Shown here piece by piece: positions 17,111 to 25,192 of a stretch of 64,000 nucleotides of DNA. Source of the stretch: Zunongwangia profunda SM-A87 (GTDB lineage: Bacteria > Bacteroidota > Bacteroidia > Flavobacteriales > Flavobacteriaceae). The notes below the pieces were generated by a model. The model saw only the letters and a program-made list of their open reading frames with translations. It was not told the origin of the DNA and did no database searches. The position numbers and the translations under genes were made by a program. The stretch is from assembly GCF_000023465.1 (NCBI RefSeq), contig NC_014041.1:2796001-2860000 (forward strand), given 5' to 3'. The first letter of the stretch is position 1, and each line of letters opens with the position of its first letter.

Positions 17111-18148
17111 ATGAGTGGAAAAATATTAGTGACCGGAGGCCTTGGTTTTATTGGTTCACATACCGTGGTCGCACTTCAACAAAAAGGTTATGATGTTGTC
17201 ATTATAGACAATTTGTCTAACTCTTCTATCGACGTATTAGCCGGAATAACCAGGATTACGGAAAAAACACCTGAATTTGAAAAACTTGATCTTAGAGAGA
17301 AAAGTGCTGTAAGGGATTTTTTTGAAAAATATACTGATATTGAAGGCGTGATTCATTTTGCAGCTTCTAAAGCAGTAGGTGAGAGTGTGCAAAACCCGTT
17401 ATTATATTACGAAAACAATCTTGCCTCATTAATCTATCTACTTCAGGAATTAAGTAAAAAAGACAAAGCGAATTTTATTTTTAGCAGCTCCTGCACAGTG
17501 TATGGACAAGCTGATGAGTTACCGATAAAAGAAGAATCTCCTGTAAAGAAAGCAGAATCTCCCTACGGAAATACCAAACAAATAGGTGAAGAAATTATTA
17601 TAGATAGCTGCAAAGTTGCTGAGGGATTAAAAGCAATTTCTCTGCGATATTTTAACCCTATTGGAGCGCATCATTCGGCTGAAATAGGAGAGCTACCTCT
17701 CGGAACTCCTCAAAATTTAGTTCCGTTTATTACACAAACGGCCATTGGCAAACGCAAAGAGTTATCCATTTTTGGAGATGATTATCCAACTGAAGATGGT
17801 ACCTGTATTAGAGATTATATTCATGTAATGGATTTAGCAGAAGCTCATGTAGCTGCGTTAACCAGACTTTTGGAAAATGAAGAAGCGCCAAAATACGAGG
17901 TCTTTAACCTGGGAACAGGAAAGGGCAGTTCGGTTTTAGAAGTAGTCCATTCTTTTGAAAACGCTACAGATGAAAAATTGAATTACAAAATAGCGCCGCG
18001 TAGGGAAGGAGACGTAATAGCGGCTTATGCCGATACTACTAAAGCTAATAAAATTTTAGGCTGGAAAGCCGATACCGATCTTGATACCGCTTTAGCAAGT
18101 GCATGGAAATGGGAGAAGAGAGTTAAAGAAAAAGAAGATCTAGATTAA
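17111..18148 (+). CDS. galE: UDP-glucose 4-epimerase
   Basis: The 345-residue extended short-chain dehydrogenase opens with the NAD-binding T-G-G-L-G-F-I-G motif (8-15). It has S-S-S-C-T-V-Y-G with the catalytic serine and S-P-Y-G-N-T-K with the catalytic Tyr near 151 and Lys four residues on. The length and 'N-P-I-G-A-H' segment match GalE, which interconverts UDP-glucose and UDP-galactose for the Leloir pathway and surface polysaccharides. A strong terminator follows directly; no other galactose gene is adjacent. Confidence 0.93.
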   Translation: MSGKILVTGGLGFIGSHTVVALQQKGYDVVIIDNLSNSSIDVLAGITRITEKTPEFEKLDLREKSAVRDFFEKYTDIEGVIHFAASKAVGESVQNPLLYYENNLASLIYLLQELSKKDKANFIFSSSCTVYGQADELPIKEESPVKKAESPYGNTKQIGEEIIIDSCKVAEGLKAISLRYFNPIGAHHSAEIGELPLGTPQNLVPFITQTAIGKRKELSIFGDDYPTEDGTCIRDYIHVMDLAEAHVAALTRLLENEEAPKYEVFNLGTGKGSSVLEVVHSFENATDEKLNYKIAPRREGDVIAAYADTTKANKILGWKADTDLDTALASAWKWEKRVKEKEDLD

Positions 18149-18166
18149 TGAGAATCTTTTATATAT

Positions 18167-18203
18167 AAAAAAACCGGCTTTAAGCGCTTTAAGCCGGTTT
18201 TTT
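18167..18203 (+). terminator. Rho-independent terminator after galE
   Basis: The stem CCGGCTT/AAGCCGG, with an A-run before and a T-run after, is symmetrical and could also end the minus-strand yqaE-like gene. Confidence 0.9.
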
Positions 18204-18224
18204 GTTTATAATTATTTTCAATAA

Positions 18225-18383
18225 TTATCTCGTACCATTCACTAAAAAGGCATGAATTACACCAGGTATCCAACCAATAATAGTTAAAACAATACTGATA
18301 AGTAAAGTAGTGCCCACACCGTGTTTCATATACACTGCAAGAGGTGGTAAAAGAATATTCAGAATGATTGTTAAAATAGACAT
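18225..18383 (-). CDS. YqaE/Pmp3 family membrane micro-protein
   Basis: The frame codes for 52 residues, too short for a length-filtered search. The translation opens with an N-terminal helix ending N-I-L-L-P-P-L-A-V-Y, then a short H-G-V-G-T loop, then a second helix 'I-V-L-T-I-I-G-W-I-P-G-V-I-H-A'. This is the classic two-helix Pmp3/YqaE pattern (L-P-P-L-x-V and W-I-P-G-x-I-H-A). Members are stress-responsive membrane proteolipids that affect membrane potential and salt tolerance in yeast and plants. The gene stands alone between the galE terminator and the DUF1206 gene, 95 bp downstream of the latter. Confidence 0.92.
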   Translation of the reverse strand: MSILTIILNILLPPLAVYMKHGVGTTLLISIVLTIIGWIPGVIHAFLVNGTR

Positions 18384-18478
18384 CGTTTAATTTTTTGGTT
18401 AGTTATTAATTTTCGACTAATGTAATGCTATGTGATTAAGTTATTGAAACAATTAGTTTTAGTTTAACTCACTTTAAC

Positions 18479-19261
18479 TTAAGCTTTAAATTTACGATAC
18501 TTAGCCATCATAAACATATAAATACCATAACACACCAATCCGGCTGCCACCGCTCCTAATAAGTATTGACCATAGGAAGAGTCCTGAAGAAAGGAAAAAG
18601 CATCAGTAGTACTTTTAATTTCCGAAGTATTGGATTCGATGGCTGCCCTTATAAAAAAGTAACCTAAAATAAAGAAAATCACCCCACGGGCAATAAGCCC
18701 CATTAAACCGGTATTTTTAATGGTTTTCCTTCTCTTTTCTTCTGAAATTGACTTGTAATCAAATTTGGAAAGAAAGCTTTTCGTATAAGCTTTTTTAATC
18801 TGGTTGATTCCGGCTCCAATAACTGCAATCCCGATAGCTGCAAATATAAAGACTCCAACTTGGCCGGTCATAAAACCAGGACTTTGGCTGCCACTTCCGG
18901 AACTTCCTCCGGCATTTATTACTTTCATAAATGCAGAAACGGCCAAAGCCAGATAAATCAAAGCACTTACCCCAAAGGCCGCTCTCTTCACTTTTCCTTT
19001 TTTATCGCTGCCGATATTTTCAGGATCTTGAAATACCTGTATGGCCCTCCATATAACATAACATAAAAGACCAATACCCATTACGATTAATATCGCGTTT
19101 CCAAAAGATTGTTTTTCCAGAAATTCTAAAGCCTGAAATTTTCCGGCTTTTTGTCCGCCCATATTAAAAGCGGCTAAGAAAGTAAGTATACCTGTTATAG
19201 CATAAACCGATCCTTTTGCCACATATCCCGTACGTGCAATTTTCTTTAATTTTGAGTTCAT
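18479..19261 (-). CDS. DUF1206 family membrane protein
   Basis: The 260-residue protein has about six hydrophobic helices arranged as three similar two-helix modules (near 10-75, 90-150 and 185-255). Each module has an 'A-R-T/A-R-G-x-V-x-x-G' type start and a 'G-L-x-C-Y-x-I/G-x-x' finish. This internal repeat is the DUF1206 pattern. The function is unknown. A glycine/serine-rich loop is present near 118-126. It is alone on its transcript, upstream of the yqaE-like gene. Confidence 0.83.
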   Translation of the reverse strand: MNSKLKKIARTGYVAKGSVYAITGILTFLAAFNMGGQKAGKFQALEFLEKQSFGNAILIVMGIGLLCYVIWRAIQVFQDPENIGSDKKGKVKRAAFGVSALIYLALAVSAFMKVINAGGSSGSGSQSPGFMTGQVGVFIFAAIGIAVIGAGINQIKKAYTKSFLSKFDYKSISEEKRRKTIKNTGLMGLIARGVIFFILGYFFIRAAIESNTSEIKSTTDAFSFLQDSSYGQYLLGAVAAGLVCYGIYMFMMAKYRKFKA

Positions 19262-19368
19262 TTAGATTGTTTTTTTAGTTGGTAATTCTAAATGTACTCT
19301 AATAAAAAATGTTGTTCCAAATTTTTAGCACAAGTTTACCTCCTTATGCTTCAAAATGTTATAAAGCG

Positions 19369-19986
19369 TTAAACCATTTCGAAAATTACAAGGGCATATA
19401 GATAAAAACGAACAAATCGTAGCAAGCCAAACATTAAGTAACTGCTAAATGGAAAGTTAATAATCCCTGCAGCAATACTTGTGATAGAAAAAGGAATAGG
19501 CAATAAAGCCCCCACGATAATCAAAAATCCACCCCATTTTCGGGTGTTTTTAATATGCTGTGCTAATTTTAATTCCATGGCCTCGTGAACGCTTGGTATT
19601 TTAGTAATACCCCGGCCGATATAATAAGAAACAATTCCTCCAACATAAGAAGCAACTGCTAAAAAAGATAAATATAAAATGGGGCTAACAGATTTGCCTG
19701 CCCAGGCGATAAACAATTCAGGCGGAATTAATCCTAATAGTGATTCGCTGGCAAAAAAGATGCTTAGGATGACGATAGGTGAGTAGGTTTGGGTTACCAT
19801 CACCAAAGTATCTTCTATATCAATGACAAAACGGTCTAAAGCAAATAAAGCACCAACAAATAATATAATGGGTAAAATAGCTTTTTTGATACTTTTCCAA
19901 ACAAAACTATAAAAACCGGTATACTTGTAGTATTGGTGCATTAAGCGCAGTCTTGATTTTTTCCTAGACTTCGCATCTTTCTTCAT
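19369..19986 (-). CDS. VTT/YqaA-like (DedA superfamily) membrane protein
   Basis: The 205-residue protein has a basic N-terminus, one helix near 38-55, then the VTT core: 'P-E-L-F-I-A-W-A-G-K' near 100, 'Y-x-x-G-R-G-I' and 'G-x-L-L-P-I-P-F-S-I-T-S-I-A-A-G-I'. DedA/VTT proteins are linked to lipid flipping and envelope homeostasis. YqaA-like is the nearest label; the substrate is unproven. It is followed by unrelated genes with no operon partner. Confidence 0.82.
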   Translation of the reverse strand: MKKDAKSRKKSRLRLMHQYYKYTGFYSFVWKSIKKAILPIILFVGALFALDRFVIDIEDTLVMVTQTYSPIVILSIFFASESLLGLIPPELFIAWAGKSVSPILYLSFLAVASYVGGIVSYYIGRGITKIPSVHEAMELKLAQHIKNTRKWGGFLIIVGALLPIPFSITSIAAGIINFPFSSYLMFGLLRFVRFYLYALVIFEMV

Positions 19987-20045
19987 CAGCTATCTTTTAA
20001 GAAATTGATCTGGTTAATACAGATGTAAACAGGCAAAGAAGTTTT

Positions 20046-20438
20046 TTAATTCTCTTCAGCGTATTCTGTAAATGCCTGTATATAGTCGCGCAACTCAATC
20101 TCATTTACCCTATTGGTATGATCTTCCATCAAAGATAAAAGGTAAGCAAGGCTTTCCTGCCCAGTTACTTCATCTTCCACGCGAACTTCCTGATTTTCCT
20201 CATCATCTTCGATAGGATCGTCTTCAGGAATGGCAATGTTAAATGACTGATACTCTTCTACATGCTCGAAAGTTAATCGAATCACTTTGGCAAGTAGTGG
20301 CTGTCCTTCTTCAACCACATAATTTCTAAGTTCTTTTAAGTCGTCGATCAGCGTATTGGTAATAATTCCGTTTCGCATCAAATCTCGCTGAATCTTATTA
20401 AGCAGCTTCTGAGCTTTTATGTTTTCTAAAGGTTTCAA
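20046..20438 (-). CDS. Conserved hypothetical acidic protein
   Basis: The 130-residue cytoplasmic protein is mostly helical, with a very acidic segment near residues 75-93 and an acidic C-terminus. It opens 'L-E-N-I-K-A-Q-K-L-L-N-K-I-Q-R-D-L' and ends with a predicted amphipathic helix. No catalytic motif or known domain is recognised; it looks like a flavobacterial conserved unknown. A perfect -7 element lies 44 bp upstream of the start. Confidence 0.68.
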   Translation of the reverse strand: MKPLENIKAQKLLNKIQRDLMRNGIITNTLIDDLKELRNYVVEEGQPLLAKVIRLTFEHVEEYQSFNIAIPEDDPIEDDEENQEVRVEDEVTGQESLAYLLSLMEDHTNRVNEIELRDYIQAFTEYAEEN

Positions 20439-20482
20439 ATTATCAGTGTATTTATTTGTAGTAGTAAGAAATCAAGTTTTTG

Positions 20483-20490
20483 CAAAAATA
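20483..20490 (-). promoter_or_regulatory. -7 promoter element TATTTTTG of the acidic hypothetical gene
   Basis: On the minus strand the sequence is TATTTTTG, a full match to TAnnTTTG, 44 bp before the ATG at 20438. No -33 TTG was found at the expected distance. Confidence 0.45.
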
Positions 20491-20649
20491 CTTTTTTATG
20501 CTAGTTCTGAAACTATTTAACACCAAAATTAATAAAGGTTTTAGATTTAAAATTAACAATTAATTACCAATTATAATTTTAAACGCCATAGCTTCTTTAT
20601 TAGCTTTAGTTCTAAAGCAAATTTCAAATAAAAAATCAAGAAATTAGTT

Positions 20650-21363
20650 ATGAATAATTTAAAAGGAAAAGTGGCATTTATTACTGGCGGGAGTAAAGGT
20701 ATTGGCTATGGAGTTGCAGAAGCACTGTTAAACCAGGGCTTTAAGGTAGCAATTACCAGCCGTTCTTTGGAAGCCGCCCGTGAAGCTGCAAAAGAATTAG
20801 AAAGTAAAGGAGAAATTATTGGTTTAGAAGCTGATGTTAGAAATTATGAAAGTCAGCAAAAAGCAGTACAGTCTGCCGTTGATAAATTCGGAAAAATAGA
20901 TCTTTTAGTGGCTAATGCCGGAGTAGGAAAATTTAATTCTATAGAAGATATGACTCCTGAAGAATGGAATGCTACGATCGAAACCAATCTTACCGGGGTA
21001 TTCTATAGCGTGAAATCTACTTTAAGCGAATTAGTAAAAACCGAAGGTTATATCGTTACGATTTCAAGTCTGGCAGGAACCAATTACTTTGCTGGTGGTG
21101 CAGCATATAACGCCAGTAAATTTGGTTTAACCGGTTTTTCTCAGGCAGTAATGTTAGATTTAAGACAAAAAGGGGTAAAAGTGAGTACGATTATGCCGGG
21201 ATCTGTGGCCACGCATTTTAACGGACACACGCCAAGTGATGAAGACGCCTGGAAAATACAGAAAGAAGATATTGGCGAACTGGTAGTGGATTTAATGAAA
21301 ATGAATCCCCGAACTTTACCAAGTAAAATTGAGGTAAGACCATCTCAACCACCAAAAAAATAA
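20650..21363 (+). CDS. Short-chain dehydrogenase/reductase, SDR family
   Basis: This 237-residue classical SDR has the cofactor motif T-G-G-S-K-G-I-G at 13-20, N-A-G-V-G near 89, catalytic serine in S-S-L-A-G and the Y-N-A-S-K active site near 152-156. Motifs and length resemble 3-ketoacyl-ACP reductase-like enzymes, but substrate cannot be named. The C-terminus is shortened and ends in proline/lysine. A rho-independent terminator follows within 25 bp. Confidence 0.9.
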   Translation: MNNLKGKVAFITGGSKGIGYGVAEALLNQGFKVAITSRSLEAAREAAKELESKGEIIGLEADVRNYESQQKAVQSAVDKFGKIDLLVANAGVGKFNSIEDMTPEEWNATIETNLTGVFYSVKSTLSELVKTEGYIVTISSLAGTNYFAGGAAYNASKFGLTGFSQAVMLDLRQKGVKVSTIMPGSVATHFNGHTPSDEDAWKIQKEDIGELVVDLMKMNPRTLPSKIEVRPSQPPKK

Positions 21364-21383
21364 TCGTCAGATTTAAATTTTGT

Positions 21384-21415
21384 AAAAAAAGCTGCTTTTT
21401 AGAGCAGCTTTTTTT
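21384..21415 (+). terminator. Rho-independent terminator
   Basis: An A-run, a GCTGCT/AGCAGC stem and a T-run lie just after the SDR stop. Confidence 0.9.
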
Positions 21416-21420
21416 ACTGC

Positions 21421-21439
21421 CAATATTATCGTAATATTG
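21421..21439. promoter_or_regulatory. Perfect inverted repeat upstream of arsR-like gene
   Basis: CAATATTA-TCG-TAATATTG is an 8-bp perfect inverted repeat with a 3-bp spacer. It sits between the SDR terminator and the arsR-like start (125 bp upstream). ArsR-family repressors bind AT-rich dyads of this size, so it is a candidate operator. A 10-bp palindrome TAGGTACCTA at 21468-21477 is a second candidate. Confidence 0.4.
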
Positions 21440-21563
21440 CAATTAATAATTTTTAGGGCACCTCTGGTAGGTACCTAAAGATCTTTTCAGAATTTTAAAG
21501 TATCACTAAGAGCATCTCGATCGATATCATATCTTTTGGTGTTAATAAAAACAGGCTTAGGCT

Positions 21564-21893
21564 ATGGGAGTTACAAAATCAGAAATTTTTAGTGAAAGTC
21601 AGAATCAAATTGCCACGATTGCCAAAGTCTTGGGGCATCCGGCTAGAATTGCTATACTGCAGCAAATCATCAAATCCAAAAGTTGTATTTGTGGGGATCT
21701 GGTGATGGAGATTGGCCTGGCCCAGCCCACTATTTCACAGCACCTTCGGGAATTAAAGAATATTGGTGTTATCAAAGGAGATATTGAAGGAACTCGTGTT
21801 TGTTATTGCATAAACGAAAAAAAATGGGGTGAAATTCGTGATGTACTTGTTAGCTTTTTTCAGCAGGATATCATCGGAAAGGAGTGTTGTTAG
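21564..21893 (+). CDS. ArsR family metalloregulator
   Basis: The 109-residue winged helix protein has a dimerisation helix, 'L-G-H-P-A-R-I-A-I-L' (24-33), and a recognition helix 'A-Q-P-T-I-S-Q-H-L-R-E-L'. A C-I-C-G-D-L motif lies in the helix just before it, in the position of the As(III)-binding cysteines of E. coli ArsR (C-V-C-D-L). Extra cysteines lie in the C-terminus (C-Y-C and the final C-C). This pattern suggests arsenite or another thiophilic metal(loid) sensing. It is directly followed by the ArsO-like gene with zero spacing. Confidence 0.88.
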   Translation: MGVTKSEIFSESQNQIATIAKVLGHPARIAILQQIIKSKSCICGDLVMEIGLAQPTISQHLRELKNIGVIKGDIEGTRVCYCINEKKWGEIRDVLVSFFQQDIIGKECC

Positions 21894-22949
21894 ATGATTT
21901 ATGATGTTGTTATTGTTGGTGGAGGGCAAAGTGCACTTGCCTGCGCCTATTATTTAAGACGAACTTCGCTGGACTATATCATTTTAGATGCTAATAAAAA
22001 TTGTGGTGGTTCCTGGGGACAAAACTGGGAGCATTTAGACTTGTTCTCTGCGGCTCAGCATAGTTCTTTACCGGGTTGGCTTATGCCAAAGACCAAAAAC
22101 GAATATCCTACTAAAGAAGAAACAATAGCGTATTTATGCCAATATGAAAAGCGTTATGATTTACCGATAAAAAGAGGTGTTAAAATCACTAATATTGAAA
22201 AAGAAAACGGATTATACCTTCTGAAAAGTACCGGGGAAAACTTCAAATCTAAAGTTATCATTGCAGCTACCGGTACACAATCCAAACCACTAATTCCTGA
22301 AGTCACCGGAATAAAAAAATTTAAGGGAAAACAACTCCATTCTTCGAAGTATCGTAAAGCAGAAGATTTTATCAATAAAAAAGTTTTGGTCGTAGGTGAG
22401 GGGAATAGCGGAGCTCAGATACTGGCACAACTTTCAAAAGAGACTGAAACGAAATGGGCGGTTAAAAATACTCCCGAATTTTTACCTGATGATGTAGATG
22501 GTAAAGATTTATTTGACCAGGCTTCAGCAAAATATAAATCCAAAAAGGAGGGCAAAGAGTTTAAGCCACAAAACTACAACATCGGTAGTATTGTTATGGT
22601 TCCACAGGTGAAAGAGGCAAGAGATCGCGGAGTTTATAAAGATTTCAAAAATATTGAAAAGCTTACCGAAACTGGCGTACAATGGCAAAATGGAGAATGG
22701 GAAGATTTTGATATCATATTATGGTGTACAGGTTTTGGCTATGCTACAGATTATCTGAAAAATATTACTGAAATTCAGCAAAACGGAAAAATAGCTACGA
22801 AAGGCACAGCAGCTTTATATGGCGATGGCTTGTGGCTTGTAGGTTTTGGACAATGGACGGGGTTCGCCTCGGCAACTTTAATTGGTGTTGGCCGCTCGGC
22901 CAGAAAAACAGTGACCGAAATTAAAGCATATCTGGAGGTTTCTAAATAG
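21894..22949 (+). CDS. ArsO-like flavin-dependent monooxygenase
   Basis: The 351-residue protein has an N-terminal FAD motif G-G-G-Q-S-A-L-A near 9-16, an NAD(P)-binding G-E-G-N-S-G-A near 168 and a closing 'W-C-T-G-F-G-Y-A' flavoprotein motif. The overall pattern matches the ArsO/YpdA-like flavin monooxygenase family often encoded in ars operons. The ATG directly abuts the arsR TAG, so the pair is translationally coupled and probably autoregulated. ArsO function is not well established. No arsenite pump or arsenate reductase lies nearby. Confidence 0.8.
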   Translation: MIYDVVIVGGGQSALACAYYLRRTSLDYIILDANKNCGGSWGQNWEHLDLFSAAQHSSLPGWLMPKTKNEYPTKEETIAYLCQYEKRYDLPIKRGVKITNIEKENGLYLLKSTGENFKSKVIIAATGTQSKPLIPEVTGIKKFKGKQLHSSKYRKAEDFINKKVLVVGEGNSGAQILAQLSKETETKWAVKNTPEFLPDDVDGKDLFDQASAKYKSKKEGKEFKPQNYNIGSIVMVPQVKEARDRGVYKDFKNIEKLTETGVQWQNGEWEDFDIILWCTGFGYATDYLKNITEIQQNGKIATKGTAALYGDGLWLVGFGQWTGFASATLIGVGRSARKTVTEIKAYLEVSK

Positions 22950-23100
22950 TTTTACCCTGTAGTAAAGCGCAACATCTTCAACAACATTTAAATTCTTAAC
23001 AAGAATAGTGAGGCAGCGTTAAATGTGCGCTAAATCTAAAACACAATTTTGGGCTAAAGTATAGTTGTGCTTATATTCAGCATGAACAAAAAAAATTATT

Positions 23101-23847
23101 ATGAAAATTGAAGGAAAAACAGTGATCATTACCGGAGCTTCCAGTGGAATAGGGGAAGCTACTGCAAAAAAATTAGCAAAAGAAGGTGCTAATGTGGTGA
23201 TTTCAGCCAGAAGGGAAGATCGATTAAAATCATTAAAAGAAGCGATCGAAAAAGAGGGTGGTAAAGCACTGGTGGTAACTGCAGATGTTACTAAAAAAGA
23301 AGATTTTGAAAAAATAGTAAGTGAAACCAAAAGTAAATTCGGGAGTATTGATGCGCTTGTCAATAATGCAGGACTAATGCCGCTTTCTTACGTTAAGAAT
23401 TTACATACCGATGAGTGGAATACCATGGTAGATGTAAATATTAAAGGCGTACTAAACGGTGTAGCCGCTGTTTTACCGACGATGAAAGAACAAAAATCCG
23501 GACATATTATAAATATTTCATCTTCTGCCGGAAATAAAATATATCCCGGTGGTGCTGTTTATTGTGCAACAAAAGCAGCAGTAAAAATGTTTACGGAAGG
23601 CCTAAGAATGGAATTAGCACCAAACTTTGGCATTAAAGCAACTTCTATTGAACCTGGCGCAGTGGATACCGAATTAACTGATACCATTACCGATGAAGAA
23701 ATTAAAAAAGATTTTGTTTCCAGTTTACAGGAATTAACGCCTTTAGAATCGGAAGATATCGCTGAAGCTATTTATTACGCACTTTCACAACCGGGCAGGG
23801 CTAATATCAATGAAGTGTATGTGATGCCAACGCAGCAGCAACAATAA
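23101..23847 (+). CDS. SDR family oxidoreductase
   Basis: This 248-residue classical SDR has T-G-A-S-S-G-I-G at 12-19, S-A-R-R-E-D near 38 (Arg suggests NADP preference), N-N-A-G near 90, catalytic serine in S-S-S-A-G and Y-C-A-T-K near 153-157. It resembles the YdfG-type oxidoreductases with broad hydroxy-acid/alcohol substrates. It is monocistronic, with a strong bidirectional terminator before the convergent MDR gene. Confidence 0.9.
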   Translation: MKIEGKTVIITGASSGIGEATAKKLAKEGANVVISARREDRLKSLKEAIEKEGGKALVVTADVTKKEDFEKIVSETKSKFGSIDALVNNAGLMPLSYVKNLHTDEWNTMVDVNIKGVLNGVAAVLPTMKEQKSGHIINISSSAGNKIYPGGAVYCATKAAVKMFTEGLRMELAPNFGIKATSIEPGAVDTELTDTITDEEIKKDFVSSLQELTPLESEDIAEAIYYALSQPGRANINEVYVMPTQQQQ

Positions 23848-23942
23848 CGATAGTAAAAGACCTCACAAGCCCAAGAGGTCTCAACTTACTTTTTATATTG
23901 AAGTAAGTTTTTGAATATTTAATCTCGATTATAGAGAAAAGC

Positions 23943-23976
23943 AAAAAGGCTCCGATAACATATCGGAGCCTTTTTT
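23943..23976. terminator. Bidirectional rho-independent terminator
   Basis: The stem AAAGGCTCCGATA/TATCGGAGCCTTT is flanked by A and T runs and lies between convergent SDR and MDR genes. Confidence 0.92.
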
Positions 23977-23995
23977 ATGTTGATATCAGATTATT

Positions 23996-24991
23996 TTAAA
24001 CTTCTACCAGCATTTTACCGGTATTTTTTCCCTCAAAAATTTCGATAAAAGCTTTTGGTACATTTTCAAACCCTTCTCGCCTGGTTTCATCAAACTTCAG
24101 CTTGTCATCTGCCAACCAGCTTCCTAATTGTTTAATGGCTTCCTGAAATTCATCAGCATGATCCCTTACAATGAATCCCTGCATTAATGCACGTTTTTTT
24201 ACCATAATACCTTCTAAACGCATTCCTTTTGGAACTTCCTCTTTATTGTATATAGAAATGGCTCCGCAATTAATGATTCTGGCAAAATCATTAATGTTTT
24301 GCATCGCTGCATCTAAGATTTCTCCTCCAACATTATCAAAATAAACATCTACACCATCGGGACAATGTTCTTTAATAGCTTTAGCCATATCTTCAGTAGT
24401 TTTGTAATTGATACCCGCATCAAAACCAAAATCAGATTTTATATGGTCTATTTTTTCATCGGTGCCCGCGATTCCCACCACGCGGCAACCTTTAATTTTT
24501 CCAATCTGTCCCACAACACTGCCAACGGCACCTGCCGCTCCAGAAACCAGTAAAGTTTCCCCTTCTTTTAATTTCCCAATATTTTTTAAGGCCAGGTAAG
24601 CCGTTAAACCGGTAAGTCCAAGAATACCTAGATAGGCCGAAAGTGGCACTTTTTTGTTCGTAATTTTATTTAAATCTTCGCCGGTATGTTTCTGAAATTG
24701 TTTCCATTGTAGCATACCGCTTACATGATCTCCTTCCTGAAATTCATCATTTTTAGATTCCACTATTTTAGCAACCACCATAGAAGACAATGGCTCGTTT
24801 AACTTAAATGGCGTTATGTATGAATCTTCATCGCGCATTCTACCCCTTAGATAAGGATCTACAGAGATATATTTAGATTCTAATAAAATTTCCCCGTCTT
24901 CAAGTGCTGGTTTTTCCTCTTTTTTTAACTCAAAATTTTTCTCATCCGGTTTGCCGGAAGGACGTTCTTTTAATGTGATAACCTTATTCAT
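23996..24991 (-). CDS. NADP-dependent oxidoreductase, MDR superfamily (zinc-independent)
   Basis: The 331-residue medium-chain reductase matches the leukotriene-B4 dehydrogenase/CurA-like group. It has 'Y-I-S-V-D-P-Y-L-R-G-R-M' at about 43-54, the nucleotide-binding 'S-G-A-A-G-A-V-G-S-V-V-G' near 149, and no zinc-ligand cysteines or histidines. Such enzymes reduce C=C bonds of alpha,beta-unsaturated carbonyls with NADPH. It is alone on its transcript. Confidence 0.9.
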   Translation of the reverse strand: MNKVITLKERPSGKPDEKNFELKKEEKPALEDGEILLESKYISVDPYLRGRMRDEDSYITPFKLNEPLSSMVVAKIVESKNDEFQEGDHVSGMLQWKQFQKHTGEDLNKITNKKVPLSAYLGILGLTGLTAYLALKNIGKLKEGETLLVSGAAGAVGSVVGQIGKIKGCRVVGIAGTDEKIDHIKSDFGFDAGINYKTTEDMAKAIKEHCPDGVDVYFDNVGGEILDAAMQNINDFARIINCGAISIYNKEEVPKGMRLEGIMVKKRALMQGFIVRDHADEFQEAIKQLGSWLADDKLKFDETRREGFENVPKAFIEIFEGKNTGKMLVEV

Positions 24992-25150
24992 AATATCAAT
25001 TTTTTTTGAAATTAAAGCAATCTCAAACGACCACCAAAAACCAAGTCATAATTTATCCTTAATGCTTAAATGCAACGAAGATTGAAGAAACCCAGTATTG
25101 AAAACATGCAGGCTTTAGTTTCTATTTAACATTTAGAAAAGTTAATTTGG

Positions 25151-25158
25151 TAACTTTG
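25151..25158 (+). promoter_or_regulatory. -7 promoter element TAACTTTG of the FUSC gene
   Basis: TAACTTTG matches TAnnTTTG and lies 34 bp before the proposed TTG start, so it is compatible with a short leader. No -33 element was recognised. Confidence 0.45.
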
Positions 25159-25192
25159 TATTTTTACAAACTAATCACCTAAAACAGGCGCA

